From: Pseudoalteromonas sp. SMS1
GTDB lineage: Bacteria > Pseudomonadota > Gammaproteobacteria > Enterobacterales > Alteromonadaceae
Length of the DNA: 64,000 nucleotides
Assembly: GCF_021530565.1 (NCBI RefSeq)
Contig: NZ_JAKGBI010000026.1
Coordinates: 1-64,000, forward strand
Reading direction: 5' to 3'
The position numbers were made by a program, and so were the translations under genes. Shown piece after piece: positions 53,201-61,708 of the stretch; the first letter of the stretch is position 1, and the number at the start of each line of letters is the position of its first letter. Below the pieces are notes generated by a model. The model did not search any database. It was not told the origin of the DNA and saw only the letters and a program-made list of their open reading frames with translations.

Positions 53201-54727
53201 GATCTCGCGCAGTTGATATTCGACCTCAAGCAAGTAAATCCATCTGCGATGATCTCAGTTAAGCTGGTTTCTGAACCAGGTGTTGGGACTATTGCGACAG
53301 GTGTTGCAAAAGCCTACGCAGATCTGATCACAATTGCTGGGTACGATGGCGGTACAGGGGCTAGTCCACTCACGTCAGTGAAGTATGCCGGTTGTCCTTG
53401 GGAATTAGGTTTGGCGGAAACCCAGCAAGCGCTTGTTGAAAATGGATTGAGGCATCGTATTAGACTGCAAACCGATGGTGGCTTAAAGACCGGGTTGGAC
53501 ATCATCAAAGCAGCCATCTTAGGCGCAGAGAGCTTTGGGTTTGGTACCGGTCCTATGGTGGCATTAGGGTGTAAGTATCTCAGAATTTGTCACCTAAATA
53601 ATTGTGCGACTGGCGTTGCAACGCAAGACGATACGCTCAGGCAAAAGCATTTTCATGGCTTGCCCGAAATGGCAATGAACTATTTTAAGTTCATTGCGCA
53701 AGAAGCAAGAGAAATTATGGCGTCATTAGGGGTGGCCAAACTGACAGATCTAATTGGTCGCACGGAGTTACTAGAAGCCTTGGAAGGAAATAGTGATAAG
53801 CAGCGTCAGTTAGACCTAAGTCCCATTTTGGCCAAGCCAAATAACCCAACAAATGAGACGTTGTACTGTAGCGCGGAAAATACCTCTCATTACTGTGGTG
53901 AACTAAATGAATCCTTATTGGTAAAAGCGCAGCAGGCGATTGATGAGAAGTCTGGCACTTCGCTAGTGAGCAGGATAAAAAATACGGATCGCTCTGTGGG
54001 GGCGATGTTATCTGGCTACATTGCCGGTAAGTACGGCAACCAAGGCATGGCGGCTGACCCAATTTCAATTGAGTTGCATGGTACGGCCGGGCAGTCATTT
54101 GGCGTTTGGAACGCCGGCGGGTTAGAGTTAACTTTAGTCGGTGATGCGAACGACTACGTTGGAAAGGGGATGGCCGGTGGAAAACTCGTAATAAGGCCAC
54201 CGCTTGGGTCGAGCTTTAAATCTCATCAAGCTACGATAGCTGGTAATACATGTCTATATGGTGCAACTGGTGGGAAGTTGTTCGCAGCGGGTAGAGTAGG
54301 GGAGCGTTTTGCCGTTCGTAACTCCGGTGTTCAAGCTGTGGTCGAGGGACTTGGAGACAATGGTTGCGAATATATGACTGGTGGTGTGGTGTGTGTTCTT
54401 GGACACATCGGAGTTAACTTTGGCGCAGGCATGACTGGTGGCTTTGCCTATGTGCTTGACGAAGAAAATGACATTGGAAAACGTTACAATCCCGAGTTGG
54501 TTGAGGTATTGACACTTGACTCATTACCTTCTCATCAAGAGCATTTAAGAGGATTGATAGCAGAACATTTAGAGCTGACAGGTTCCGATCGTGCCGAACA
54601 AATTCTGGCGAATTTTGACTTGTACATTCCAATGTTTAGGTTAATTAAACCTAAATCGAGTGATGTAAAGAGCTTACTTGGGCACCGAGCAAGAAGTAGT
54701 GCTGAACTTAGAGTGCAGGCGCAGTAA
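50270..54727 (+). CDS. gltB: Glutamate synthase (NADPH), large subunit
   Basis: A 1485-residue enzyme that converts glutamine and 2-oxoglutarate to two glutamates. The glutaminase domain starts at Cys12 of MLYDSALEKDNCGFGLIAHA, after removal of a short propeptide. ICVFHQRFSTNTQPKWPLAQ is near 212. The FMN/synthase domain has SNSGEGGEDKARFG near 885 and the 3Fe-4S cysteines in CKYLRICHLNNCATGVATQD near 1102. The GXGXG beta-helix domain has GGKLVIRPP and GVNFGAGMTGGFAYVLDE. GGAGG precedes ATG. Confidence 0.97.
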   Translation: MLYDSALEKDNCGFGLIAHAQGQASHKLIRTAITGLDRMQHRGGIAADGKTGDGCGLLLQKPDSFFRAIAAENDWHLGKNYAVGMVFLNSDPTLASIAKTVINEELEKETLSIVGWRVVPTQPSMLGPIAKAQLPQFEQVFVSAPEGWRPKDLERRLYIARRRIEKRIKNDDQFYISSLSGLVTVYKGLMMPADLPNFYEDLADLRMTSAICVFHQRFSTNTQPKWPLAQPFRYLAHNGEINTIMGNRQWASARAYKFSSPLLPDLQAAAPFVNESGSDSSSLDNILELFLAGGMDIFRAMRMLVPPAWQKNRAMDDDLRAFYDFNSMHMEPWDGPAGIVMSDGRFAACNLDRNGLRPARYVVTQDGFITVASEVGIWDYQADEVIEKGRVGPGELLVVDTLHGKIWQSSEIDQDLKARHPYRAWLEQNVQQLTPFEELDEKDAGQRDFNDEVLLTYQKQFGYSNEEVEQVISVMGANGQEATGSMGDDTPFAVLSQGARALYDYFRQKFAQVTNPPIDPLRENHVMSLATCIGREQNVFNETTGHAKRLQFNSPILTFSDVQQLKSAGDEHYKVGVVSLNYNPSEGLAQAIRRVCDEAQEKAAQGCVMILLSDRDISKNLLPIPAAMAVGAVQQRLVNNNLRCDSNIIVETGSARDPHQFAVLLGFGATAIYPYLAYETLVSLADKGVIKKSYRDVTLAYRNAINKGLYKIMSKMGISTIASYRCSMLFEAVGLGDDVVDLCFKGVVSRIKGAGFDNFESETKLLHKLAYSKRKLLSHGGLLKYVHGGEYHAYNPDVVQSLQVAVKSGNYEDYLKYAEIVNNRPVTNLRDLMQLKLPESGISVDDVEPATELYKRFDSAAMSIGALSPEAHEALAIAMNRLGGYSNSGEGGEDKARFGNERNSRIKQVASGRFGVTPHYLQSADVIQIKVAQGAKPGEGGQLPGEKVTPYIAKLRYSVPGVTLISPPPHHDIYSIEDLAQLIFDLKQVNPSAMISVKLVSEPGVGTIATGVAKAYADLITIAGYDGGTGASPLTSVKYAGCPWELGLAETQQALVENGLRHRIRLQTDGGLKTGLDIIKAAILGAESFGFGTGPMVALGCKYLRICHLNNCATGVATQDDTLRQKHFHGLPEMAMNYFKFIAQEAREIMASLGVAKLTDLIGRTELLEALEGNSDKQRQLDLSPILAKPNNPTNETLYCSAENTSHYCGELNESLLVKAQQAIDEKSGTSLVSRIKNTDRSVGAMLSGYIAGKYGNQGMAADPISIELHGTAGQSFGVWNAGGLELTLVGDANDYVGKGMAGGKLVIRPPLGSSFKSHQATIAGNTCLYGATGGKLFAAGRVGERFAVRNSGVQAVVEGLGDNGCEYMTGGVVCVLGHIGVNFGAGMTGGFAYVLDEENDIGKRYNPELVEVLTLDSLPSHQEHLRGLIAEHLELTGSDRAEQILANFDLYIPMFRLIKPKSSDVKSLLGHRARSSAELRVQAQ

Positions 54728-54737
54728 AGGAGGAATC

Positions 54738-56153
54738 ATGAGCGAGAATGTATATCAGTTTATCGATGTTCAACGTGTAGATCCGCGTAAAAAGCCAATA
54801 TCAACACGAAAGAGCTCTTTTGTTGAAATTTACGAGCCATTTTCTGGGCAACAGGTAGGTTCACAAGCCGATCGATGCTTAGACTGTGGCAACCCATATT
54901 GTGAGTGGAAATGCCCCGTTCATAATTATATCCCTCAGTGGCTTAAGCTCATTCGAACAGGGCGCATCATTGAAGCGGCTGAGTTATCGCACAGAACAAA
55001 TAGTTTACCAGAGGTGTGTGGCAGAGTTTGCCCACAAGACCGATTGTGTGAAGGGGCATGTACTTTAAGTGATGAGTTTGGTGCGGTCACAATCGGTAAC
55101 ATAGAAAAGTACATTACCGACACTGCTTTTGCCCAAGGGTGGAAGCCAGATATGTCCTATGTAACTTGGACGGATAAAAGAGTTGCGATTATTGGCGCTG
55201 GGCCTGCTGGGCTAGGCTGTGCAGATATCCTTGTAAGAAATGGTGTTAAAGCCGTTGTGTATGATCGCAACCCAGAAATTGGCGGCCTACTCACCTTTGG
55301 CATTCCATCATTCAAACTTGAAAAATCAGTCATGGAAAAGCGCAGAGAAGTGTTCAGTGAAATGGGCGTAGAGTTCAAGTTGAACACAGAAGTAGGTAAA
55401 GATATCAGTATGGATGAGCTGCTTGCACAATACGATGCGGTGTTTGTTGGTGTTGGCACATATCAATATATGCGTGGTGGGCTGGAGAACGAAGATGCGA
55501 AACAAGTGTATGATGCACTGCCATTCTTGATCGGTAATACTAACCGAGTTATGGGCTATGATGAGTCTCAACAACCTTACATCAGCATGACGGATAAACG
55601 CGTGGTTGTATTAGGCGGTGGTGACACCGCAATGGACTGTGTGAGAACCTCTGTGCGCCAAAATGCCAGCTCCGTTGTCTGTGCATATCGCCGGGATGAA
55701 GAAAATATGCCAGGTTCCAAGCGCGAAGTGAAAAATGCCAAGGAAGAAGGGGTTATTTTCAAATTTAATGTCCAGCCAAAGGGCATTGTTCTGAATGCGC
55801 AGGGCAATGTATGTGGTGTTAAAATGGTCAGAACAGAGCTGGGCGCACCAGATAGTAATGGTCGACGCAGAGCGCAGGAAGTGGAAGGTTCTGAGCATAT
55901 TATTGAAGCCGATGCGGTTGTATTGGCCTTTGGCTTCAAACCGCACAACCTTGCATGGCTTGCCAATTACGATGTTGAAATTAACCATTGGGGTGGCATT
56001 GTCGCCCCAGAGCAAGGGTCATTTACCCACCAAACAAGTAATCCGAAAATATTTGCAGGCGGTGATGCTGTGAGAGGCTCAGATTTGGTCGTTACGGCCA
56101 TATTTGAGGGTCGAAATGCCGCAGAAGGGATCCTAGATTATATAGATGTTTAG
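54738..56153 (+). CDS. gltD: Glutamate synthase (NADPH), small subunit
   Basis: A 471-residue flavoprotein that supplies electrons to GltB. The N-terminal part has two 4Fe-4S motifs, CLDCGNPYCEWKCPVHN near 40 and CGRVCPQDRLCEGAC near 92. FAD-binding is VAIIGAGPAGLGCADILV near 148, and the NADPH site is VVVLGGGDTAMDCVRTSVR near 290. AAAGGAGG before ATG 54738 fixes the start, 10 bases after gltB; the open frame extends 20 codons into gltB. Confidence 0.97.
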   Translation: MSENVYQFIDVQRVDPRKKPISTRKSSFVEIYEPFSGQQVGSQADRCLDCGNPYCEWKCPVHNYIPQWLKLIRTGRIIEAAELSHRTNSLPEVCGRVCPQDRLCEGACTLSDEFGAVTIGNIEKYITDTAFAQGWKPDMSYVTWTDKRVAIIGAGPAGLGCADILVRNGVKAVVYDRNPEIGGLLTFGIPSFKLEKSVMEKRREVFSEMGVEFKLNTEVGKDISMDELLAQYDAVFVGVGTYQYMRGGLENEDAKQVYDALPFLIGNTNRVMGYDESQQPYISMTDKRVVVLGGGDTAMDCVRTSVRQNASSVVCAYRRDEENMPGSKREVKNAKEEGVIFKFNVQPKGIVLNAQGNVCGVKMVRTELGAPDSNGRRRAQEVEGSEHIIEADAVVLAFGFKPHNLAWLANYDVEINHWGGIVAPEQGSFTHQTSNPKIFAGGDAVRGSDLVVTAIFEGRNAAEGILDYIDV

Positions 56154-56587
56154 GTGTTTAGAGTAAATCATCACATGATGTGAGAATCTATATTACGTTG
56201 CAAACCCCAGTACAGGTAATGTGTTGGGGTTTTTTCTTTGCGGTGGGGCTTCTAAAATTTAAATTGAGGTCGTAGTAAACACAGCCGTTACTGGCTGGTT
56301 GGGGCTTGATATATCAAGTTTAAACTAATCACCACCATCAGAGAATTCGAAGCTCGCGTTTCTTGGAGTGAAAAATGAAGAGCGTAGGAGAGGAGGGTGT
56401 TCAAATTAGGGTAACAAGCGCCACTGCAGTATGGATCTCAATTGCAGCTTGTAAAGCAGTTTGCTATCGGTTGTGTGCACAACGCAGCGAGCCTGCATTT
56501 ACAACGTGCGTGTCCTGTTACACCTGTGCTATCGGGAGCCCTGTTGCAATCTTTTAAGTATCAAGCTCGTAACAAGGCCAAATTTTC
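56154..56587. other. Intergenic region gltD - recN
   Basis: Contains a terminator (56202-56232), the palindrome CTTGATATATCAAG (56305-56318) and two small open frames. One frame ends ALLQSFKYQARNKAKFS (stop at 56591), resembling an inner segment of ComF proteins, but it has no start and the likeness is weak. Confidence 0.45.
56202..56234 (+). terminator. gltBD terminator
   Basis: AACCCCA (56203-56209) and TGGGGTT (56225-56231) followed by TTTTT. Confidence 0.8.
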
Positions 56588-58267
56588 TTAAGCGGCCCCT
56601 TGGACCACCAGTAACTCTTTTGCACTTGCACGAGTTGTCTCACTGACGCTATCTCCGCCCAATAACCGTGCTATTTCGTCGATACGATGATGCTCGTTTA
56701 AAGGCACCATAGATGTGTAGGTTTGTGCATTGTCTACTTCTTTTTTGACAAAGAATTGCTGGTGGCCACTGCATGCCACTTGAGGTAAGTGGGTAACACA
56801 TATTACTTGTGTTGATTTGCCAAGCAATCTCAGCTGTTTTCCTACTTGCGACGCGGTTGGGCCGGAAATGCCGACGTCGACTTCATCGAATATCAGCGTT
56901 GGCGTTGTCACTTTGTTGGCAATAATAACCTGAATGGCTAGGCTAATACGTGACAGCTCACCCCCAGATGCCACTTTGGCGAGAGGTTGCATGGGCTGAC
57001 CGGGGTTGGTTGAGACGAGAAAATCAATATTGTCCATGCCTAATTCATTAGGGCGGCGATCATGCTCTTTGATTAACTCAATCGCAAAGCGGCCGTTCTC
57101 CATCGACAGCTCATGCATACTCTGTGTAATCAATTCATTTAACTTTTCTGCGGACTGTACTCTACTTTCACTGAGTTGGCTTGCCGAAATATGATAAGCA
57201 TGTAGAGCTTCTGCAATTTCATGCTCCAAGTCGTCAATTCGCGCGTTGTCAGAGCAAATATTGTCTAGCGCTTGTTTTAATGCTTGGTGATGTGCAGCTA
57301 ATTGGTCTGGTTGAATTTGATGTTTTCTGGAAAGCGCCATCGCTTGAGTAAGGCGTTCTTCTATTTCTTGAAGTCTAAGAGGATCTTGTTCGATATTTTC
57401 GCCATAGCTGCGGATCTCTCTGCAAGCTTCTTCAAGCTGAACTGCGGCTTCATTGAGCATAGTACTGATGCCTTCGAGTGATTTATCTAAACTGCTTAGC
57501 TCGGAAAAAGTTTGTACACTATGCTGTAACTGGCTCAGTACTGTTTGATCATCTTGTTCATACAGGCTCATTAGCTCTCTTTGACAGTTTTCCACCAATG
57601 TTTGTGAGTGACTCAAGCGGTTGTGCTCGATCTCTATTTGCTCATATTCCCCTTCTTGTAGCGCAAATTCATCGAGTTCTTCTACTTGGTACTCTAGTAA
57701 TTGCTTCTTTGCGGCTTGTGCTTGCTGCTGCTTTAACAATTGGGCGTGTTCCTTTTGCAGCTTGTGATAGTGTGTATACTGTGCTTTTACAGCATTGAGT
57801 AGGTTGTTATGACCAGCATAGGCATCCAACAGCCCCAATTGATGCTCAGGTTTTAGAAGTAATTGATGTGCATGTTGGCCGTGAATTGCAATCAACATTT
57901 GCCCCAATTCTTTGAGTTGAGCAGCCGTTACGGACGAGCCGTTAATAAAGCTTTTACTGCGTCCATTTCGTGTAATGACACGGCGTAATATACAGTTTTG
58001 CTCTTCATCATCGAGTAATAACTCTGACAAGAATTGTTGGGCCTGCGGTAAGTTACGAATATCAAATTGAGCTGAGATTTCTGCTTTGTTACTTTGCGGG
58101 CGGATGGCGTTAACATCAGCACGTTCGCCCAGGCATAAAGAGAGGGCGTCGATGGCAATGGATTTACCTGCGCCAGTTTCACCTGTAATTGCTGTCATTC
58201 CGGATCGCCAGTCGATATTTAGTTCACTGACAATCGCAAAGTTTTTAATTTGCAAACTCGTAAGCAT
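56588..58267 (-). CDS. recN: DNA repair protein RecN
   Basis: A 559-residue SMC-like ATPase in double-strand-break repair. Walker A is ITGETGAGKSIAIDAL near 28; ABC signature VASGGELSRISLAIQV near 432; Walker B TLIFDEVDVGISG near 456. The middle is coiled coil. LexA boxes lie in tandem upstream; the first ends two bases before the ATG, so LexA also covers the ribosome binding site. Confidence 0.96.
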   Translation of the reverse strand: MLTSLQIKNFAIVSELNIDWRSGMTAITGETGAGKSIAIDALSLCLGERADVNAIRPQSNKAEISAQFDIRNLPQAQQFLSELLLDDEEQNCILRRVITRNGRSKSFINGSSVTAAQLKELGQMLIAIHGQHAHQLLLKPEHQLGLLDAYAGHNNLLNAVKAQYTHYHKLQKEHAQLLKQQQAQAAKKQLLEYQVEELDEFALQEGEYEQIEIEHNRLSHSQTLVENCQRELMSLYEQDDQTVLSQLQHSVQTFSELSSLDKSLEGISTMLNEAAVQLEEACREIRSYGENIEQDPLRLQEIEERLTQAMALSRKHQIQPDQLAAHHQALKQALDNICSDNARIDDLEHEIAEALHAYHISASQLSESRVQSAEKLNELITQSMHELSMENGRFAIELIKEHDRRPNELGMDNIDFLVSTNPGQPMQPLAKVASGGELSRISLAIQVIIANKVTTPTLIFDEVDVGISGPTASQVGKQLRLLGKSTQVICVTHLPQVACSGHQQFFVKKEVDNAQTYTSMVPLNEHHRIDEIARLLGGDSVSETTRASAKELLVVQGAA

Positions 58268-58268
58268 G

Positions 58269-58284
58269 CTGTATATCCAAACAG
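58269..58284 (-). promoter_or_regulatory. LexA box 1 of recN
   Basis: CTGTATATCCAAACAG matches CTGT-N8-ACAG perfectly. One base separates it from the recN ATG. Confidence 0.9.
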
Positions 58285-58291
58285 TATTTTA

Positions 58292-58307
58292 CTGTTAATC
58301 TATACAG
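58292..58307 (-). promoter_or_regulatory. LexA box 2 of recN
   Basis: CTGTTAATCTATACAG matches CTGT-N8-ACAG perfectly, 23 bases from box 1 (about two helical turns). Confidence 0.9.
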
Positions 58308-58329
58308 CATCTATAAAAAATGCAACTTT

Positions 58330-58923
58330 TTAATTGGCAATGTCTGCAGTTTGGCGTTGAACTGGGGATTCGTCCTGCCCAGGTTGTTGTTCGTCAGCCT
58401 CTACATTTTCATTATCTTCGGCATGAGATTCTTGATTAGAGTCAACAGGTTCAAATGAGTCAGGTGTTTGAATGCGAGAGATCAGAGCTGGTAACACCTC
58501 AGTGTAAAATGATTTATTGTACGCAATACCGGATGAAGGTAACTCGGCAGCAAAAAGAAACAATTGCTCTGATAGCAACTCTAAGCTGTCATTATTTCTA
58601 CATTTATTTAATTCCGAACCGATTTGCATGAGCAGCAGCTCACTTACCTTCTCTAGCCTATCTAAATTCTCATCATTATGCGGTTGAACCACAAAGAAAT
58701 TGCTTACGATGGCATTAAATTTAGGTGCATGTTTTGGTCTAATCAGTTTGCAATCGACATATTCAGATATTTTTCGTTTGTATAAACTCGTAATATCCTT
58801 AACCCGCTCATTGAAAATGCGTTTCTCGGCATCTCGTGCTTTCTGTCGATTGTTCTCAATAACCATATAGACGCCAAGGATAGTGATGAGCAACACTATC
58901 GACACAATCACTATGTAAGTCAT
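58330..58923 (-). CDS. Membrane-anchored protein of unknown function
   Basis: A 197-residue protein with one N-terminal transmembrane helix (YIVIVSIVLLITILGVYMVI), a helical soluble domain (to about residue 150) and an acidic, Gln/Glu-rich disordered tail. I do not recognise a family. It lies 63 bases downstream of nadK on the same strand, so it could be cotranscribed; 62 bases separate it from recN. Confidence 0.7.
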   Translation of the reverse strand: MTYIVIVSIVLLITILGVYMVIENNRQKARDAEKRIFNERVKDITSLYKRKISEYVDCKLIRPKHAPKFNAIVSNFFVVQPHNDENLDRLEKVSELLLMQIGSELNKCRNNDSLELLSEQLFLFAAELPSSGIAYNKSFYTEVLPALISRIQTPDSFEPVDSNQESHAEDNENVEADEQQPGQDESPVQRQTADIAN

Positions 58924-58985
58924 GTTGTATTACTTTTCCCTAATATAGAAAATAAATCAGCCCTATTCTGCTTAACAAATTTGCT

Positions 58986-59870
58986 TTAGTAAAGCCTACT
59001 GCCCCAATTTAGTTTTTCTCTAAGAACATGGTAGTAGGAATAACTCGTAGGATGAATCAGACGCAGCTTTTGTGATGCTTTTTTAATCACAACTTCGTCT
59101 CCTGGTAGCAATGCTAATACGACGTGACTATCACAACTGACTTGTAAGCTCGCGGTATTTTCTGGGCTTAATTTCAGCTTCACTTGTTTATTCGCATCCA
59201 CGACCAACGGTCGGCTTGATAAAGTGTGTGGAAACATAGGAACAAGCGCCACAGCATTCAACTCAGGGGTAAGAATTGGCCCACCACCCGAAAGTGAGTA
59301 TGCAGTTGACCCGGTGGGTGTCGTCACTATTAGCCCATCAGAGCGCTGAGAAAAGACAAATTTATCATCGATGAATGCTTCAAACTCGATCATATGAGCG
59401 ACTTTATCTGCGTGTAAGACGGCTTCATTAACGGCTAAATTTGCACTTTTTAATTGTGCATGTCGGTAAACTTCCACTTCCAGTAAAAAACGATGCTCTT
59501 CGACAAAATTGCCACTCAGTACTTGCTCTAGTTCAGGCTCAAAGTCATGGGGGCTAAGGTCGGTTAGGAAACCAAGGTTACCTCGGTTTACGCCAATCAC
59601 AGCAACGTCAAAGCGGGCTAATACACGGGCTGCACCAAGCATGTTCCCATCACCACCCACAACAACAGCGAGGTCGCACTTTTCGCCCAGCTCAACGAGA
59701 TCTAAAAGTTGTACTGCCGACAAACCTGTTAGTTGTTTTCCTGCTCGACGTTCTACAAAAACTTCATACCCAAGCGCTTGCAAAAATGTATAAAGGCGAT
59801 GTAAGGTCTGAGCGGCACCGTCATGGTTGGGTTTTCCAATAAGGCCGATGGTGTGAAATGGAGTGCTCAT
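58986..59870 (-). CDS. nadK: NAD kinase
   Basis: A 294-residue ATP-NAD kinase that makes NADP. Motifs are VVGGDGNMLGAARVLAR near 72 (GGDG), NRGNLGFLTDL near 96, NEAVLH near 148 and TPTGSTAYSLSGGGPI near 181. ATG at 59870 gives the family start MSTPFHTIGLIGKPNHDGA; 12 extra codons are in frame upstream. Divergent from the HrcA-like gene. Confidence 0.95.
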   Translation of the reverse strand: MSTPFHTIGLIGKPNHDGAAQTLHRLYTFLQALGYEVFVERRAGKQLTGLSAVQLLDLVELGEKCDLAVVVGGDGNMLGAARVLARFDVAVIGVNRGNLGFLTDLSPHDFEPELEQVLSGNFVEEHRFLLEVEVYRHAQLKSANLAVNEAVLHADKVAHMIEFEAFIDDKFVFSQRSDGLIVTTPTGSTAYSLSGGGPILTPELNAVALVPMFPHTLSSRPLVVDANKQVKLKLSPENTASLQVSCDSHVVLALLPGDEVVIKKASQKLRLIHPTSYSYYHVLREKLNWGSRLY

Positions 59871-59963
59871 TTTTAACGCATATCCTTGGTATTTAAACTG
59901 TCTCAAGATTATCTTAAATTTGAGACGCTTGAAACTTTGAAATTAACCCCAACATAAATAAAT

Positions 59964-60908
59964 ATGAAATTAAGTGCCCGCGATAAACAAGTTTTTTCAG
60001 CTGTGATGAGTCTTTACTGTAATGGTGAGGGGCTCCCTGTTGCGTCTAGCAAAATAGCAAAAATGAAAGGTATGGCGATTTGCTCCGCAACGGTGCGTAA
60101 TGCCATGGCGCGCCTTGAAAATCAGGGACTATTGTTTTCACCGCATACATCTGCTGGTCGAGTGCCATCGGATATGGGAATTAAATATTGGCTACAAGAG
60201 TATTTTGAACTCGGTGGTATTGCGCAGTTTTGGCAACCTGAGCAAGAGCAGCTTGTTACTTTGGCTCATTCGCTGAGCCAACAATATCAAGTGTGTTGTG
60301 TGGTGGGATTGCCGCAGGCAAGTAGTCAAAAAGTATTTCGTGTTGAGGTGTTAGATTTTGACCGAAAACACTGGTTGGTACTGCTTATTGACAAAGCCGG
60401 CCAGTCGCAAAATATCTGCATAAACAAGCCAGCCGATAACTCGGATGAATTACGTTATCAATTTGCGTTATGGATGAATACGGTGTTTAGTCAGCAGACG
60501 CTCAAAGAAGGGTTACACCGTATGCGGGCGATGGCGCATAGCGCGATGCCAAATTGTCGAGAATTATTGACGCAGTGGACGAAAGAACTCAGTTTGCAGC
60601 TTGGAACCGACAATAGCATTATTGTGGGCGAAAGACACATATATAACCGATTAGAGCAGTTAAACGATCTCAGTCTGGGTGTGCCATTTTTACATCAAGT
60701 AGAGGACAAGCTCGCCTTTAAAGATGGTGTGTCTGTTTTGCTTGGTACAGAGATAGATCAGACTAATTTATCGAGATATATTATTTTAAGTGTGCCTTAT
60801 TTTATGAACCAAGAATACCAAAGTCGTTTTTGTGTTGTCTGTCCAGCAGAGGCACCTATTGAATCAATAATTGAGGAATTTACTCGAATCGAGCAAAAAG
60901 ACTCTTGA
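59964..60908 (+). CDS. HrcA-like transcriptional regulator
   Basis: A 314-residue HrcA-family protein. The winged-helix N-terminus has SATVRNAMARLENQGLLFSP followed by HTSAGRVPSDMGIKYWL, very close to HrcA. The effector-like domain has LVLLIDKAGQSQN near 135 and a GAF-like core. It sits directly upstream of grpE, as hrcA does elsewhere, but it is shorter than most HrcA (about 340), and I find no CIRCE element (TTAGCACTC-N9-GAGTGCTAA) in the region. It may control a different target. Confidence 0.8.
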   Translation: MKLSARDKQVFSAVMSLYCNGEGLPVASSKIAKMKGMAICSATVRNAMARLENQGLLFSPHTSAGRVPSDMGIKYWLQEYFELGGIAQFWQPEQEQLVTLAHSLSQQYQVCCVVGLPQASSQKVFRVEVLDFDRKHWLVLLIDKAGQSQNICINKPADNSDELRYQFALWMNTVFSQQTLKEGLHRMRAMAHSAMPNCRELLTQWTKELSLQLGTDNSIIVGERHIYNRLEQLNDLSLGVPFLHQVEDKLAFKDGVSVLLGTEIDQTNLSRYIILSVPYFMNQEYQSRFCVVCPAEAPIESIIEEFTRIEQKDS

Positions 60909-60931
60909 AACTGGAAATTCCATCCCCATAA
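60904..60931 (+). promoter_or_regulatory. Sigma-32 promoter of grpE
   Basis: CTTGAAA (60904-60910), 13-base spacer, CCCCATAA (60924-60931), nearly the full consensus. The -35 box overlaps the stop codon of the HrcA-like gene. Confidence 0.85.
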
Positions 60932-60966
60932 TTACGGCAGTTGTAAAGAATCGGAGATACACTTTC

Positions 60967-61575
60967 ATGTCTGAGCAGACAAAAGCACCAGAGCAGGAAC
61001 AAGAAACTGCACAAGAAGAAGTAGTAGAACACGCTGCCGAAGCACAAGCACAAGAAGAAGCGCCTGAGGCTGAACAGGTTGAGTTAAGCCCTGAAGAAGA
61101 AATCGCTGGTCTATACGCTGAGCTTGAAGCTGCAAAACAAACTATTGAAGGTCAAAAAGATGGCGTTGTTCGCGCAGCCGCTGAAGTGGAAAATATGCGT
61201 CGTCGTGCAGCACAAGATGTTGAGAAAGCGCATAAACTTGCACTTAAGAAATTTGCCAACGACTTACTACCTGTGGTTGACAACTTAGAGCGTGCAGTTG
61301 AGTTCGCGGACAAAGACAACGAAGCGACTAAATCAATCCTTGAAGGTATTGAAATGACACTGAAAAGCTTCTCAGATGCACTGAGCAAGTACGGTGTAGA
61401 AGCTGTTAATCCTCAAGGTGAAGCTTTTTCTCCTGAATTCCATCAAGCAATGTCTATCCAGCCAAGTAATGATGTTGCGCCAAATACGGTGCTTGCAGTG
61501 ATGCAAAAAGGCTATACCCTGAACGGTCACTTGTTAAGACCTGCCATGGTAATGGTTTCTAAAGCTGCAGAATAA
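60967..61575 (+). CDS. grpE: Nucleotide exchange factor GrpE
   Basis: A 202-residue DnaK cochaperone. A Glu/Gln/Ala-rich disordered N-terminus (1-45) is followed by the long dimerisation helix (AEVENMRRRAAQDVEKAHKL) and the C-terminal wing with FSPEFHQAMSIQ and VLAVMQKGYTLNGHLLRPAM. ATG at 60967 has GGAG upstream. Own sigma-32 promoter. dnaK is not in the window. Confidence 0.97.
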   Translation: MSEQTKAPEQEQETAQEEVVEHAAEAQAQEEAPEAEQVELSPEEEIAGLYAELEAAKQTIEGQKDGVVRAAAEVENMRRRAAQDVEKAHKLALKKFANDLLPVVDNLERAVEFADKDNEATKSILEGIEMTLKSFSDALSKYGVEAVNPQGEAFSPEFHQAMSIQPSNDVAPNTVLAVMQKGYTLNGHLLRPAMVMVSKAAE

Positions 61576-61589
61576 CGTTTTTATTTGAT

Positions 61590-61620
61590 GAAAAAGCCCG
61601 CGACAACGCGGGCTTTTTTG
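61590..61620 (+). terminator. grpE terminator
   Basis: AAAAAGCCCGCG...CGCGGGCTTTTTT, GC-rich stem with T run. Confidence 0.92.
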
Positions 61621-61708
61621 TGAGCACTGGCCAACCCTTCGCGTTGTAGTTTATTATTTACCTATCTTTAGGCATGAATTTGCAATCCAACATTACGTAG
61701 GAAGTATT

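Noticed and set aside
56171..56183. TCACATGATGTGA as a CRP-type site after gltD
   Set aside because: The half-sites are in the inverse order and spacing for CRP, and the location is downstream of a gene next to a terminator.
59856..59870. GAGTGCTCA near the nadK start as a CIRCE half-site
   Set aside because: The partner half (TTAGCACTC) is absent nine bases away, so it is probably chance despite the nearby HrcA-like gene.
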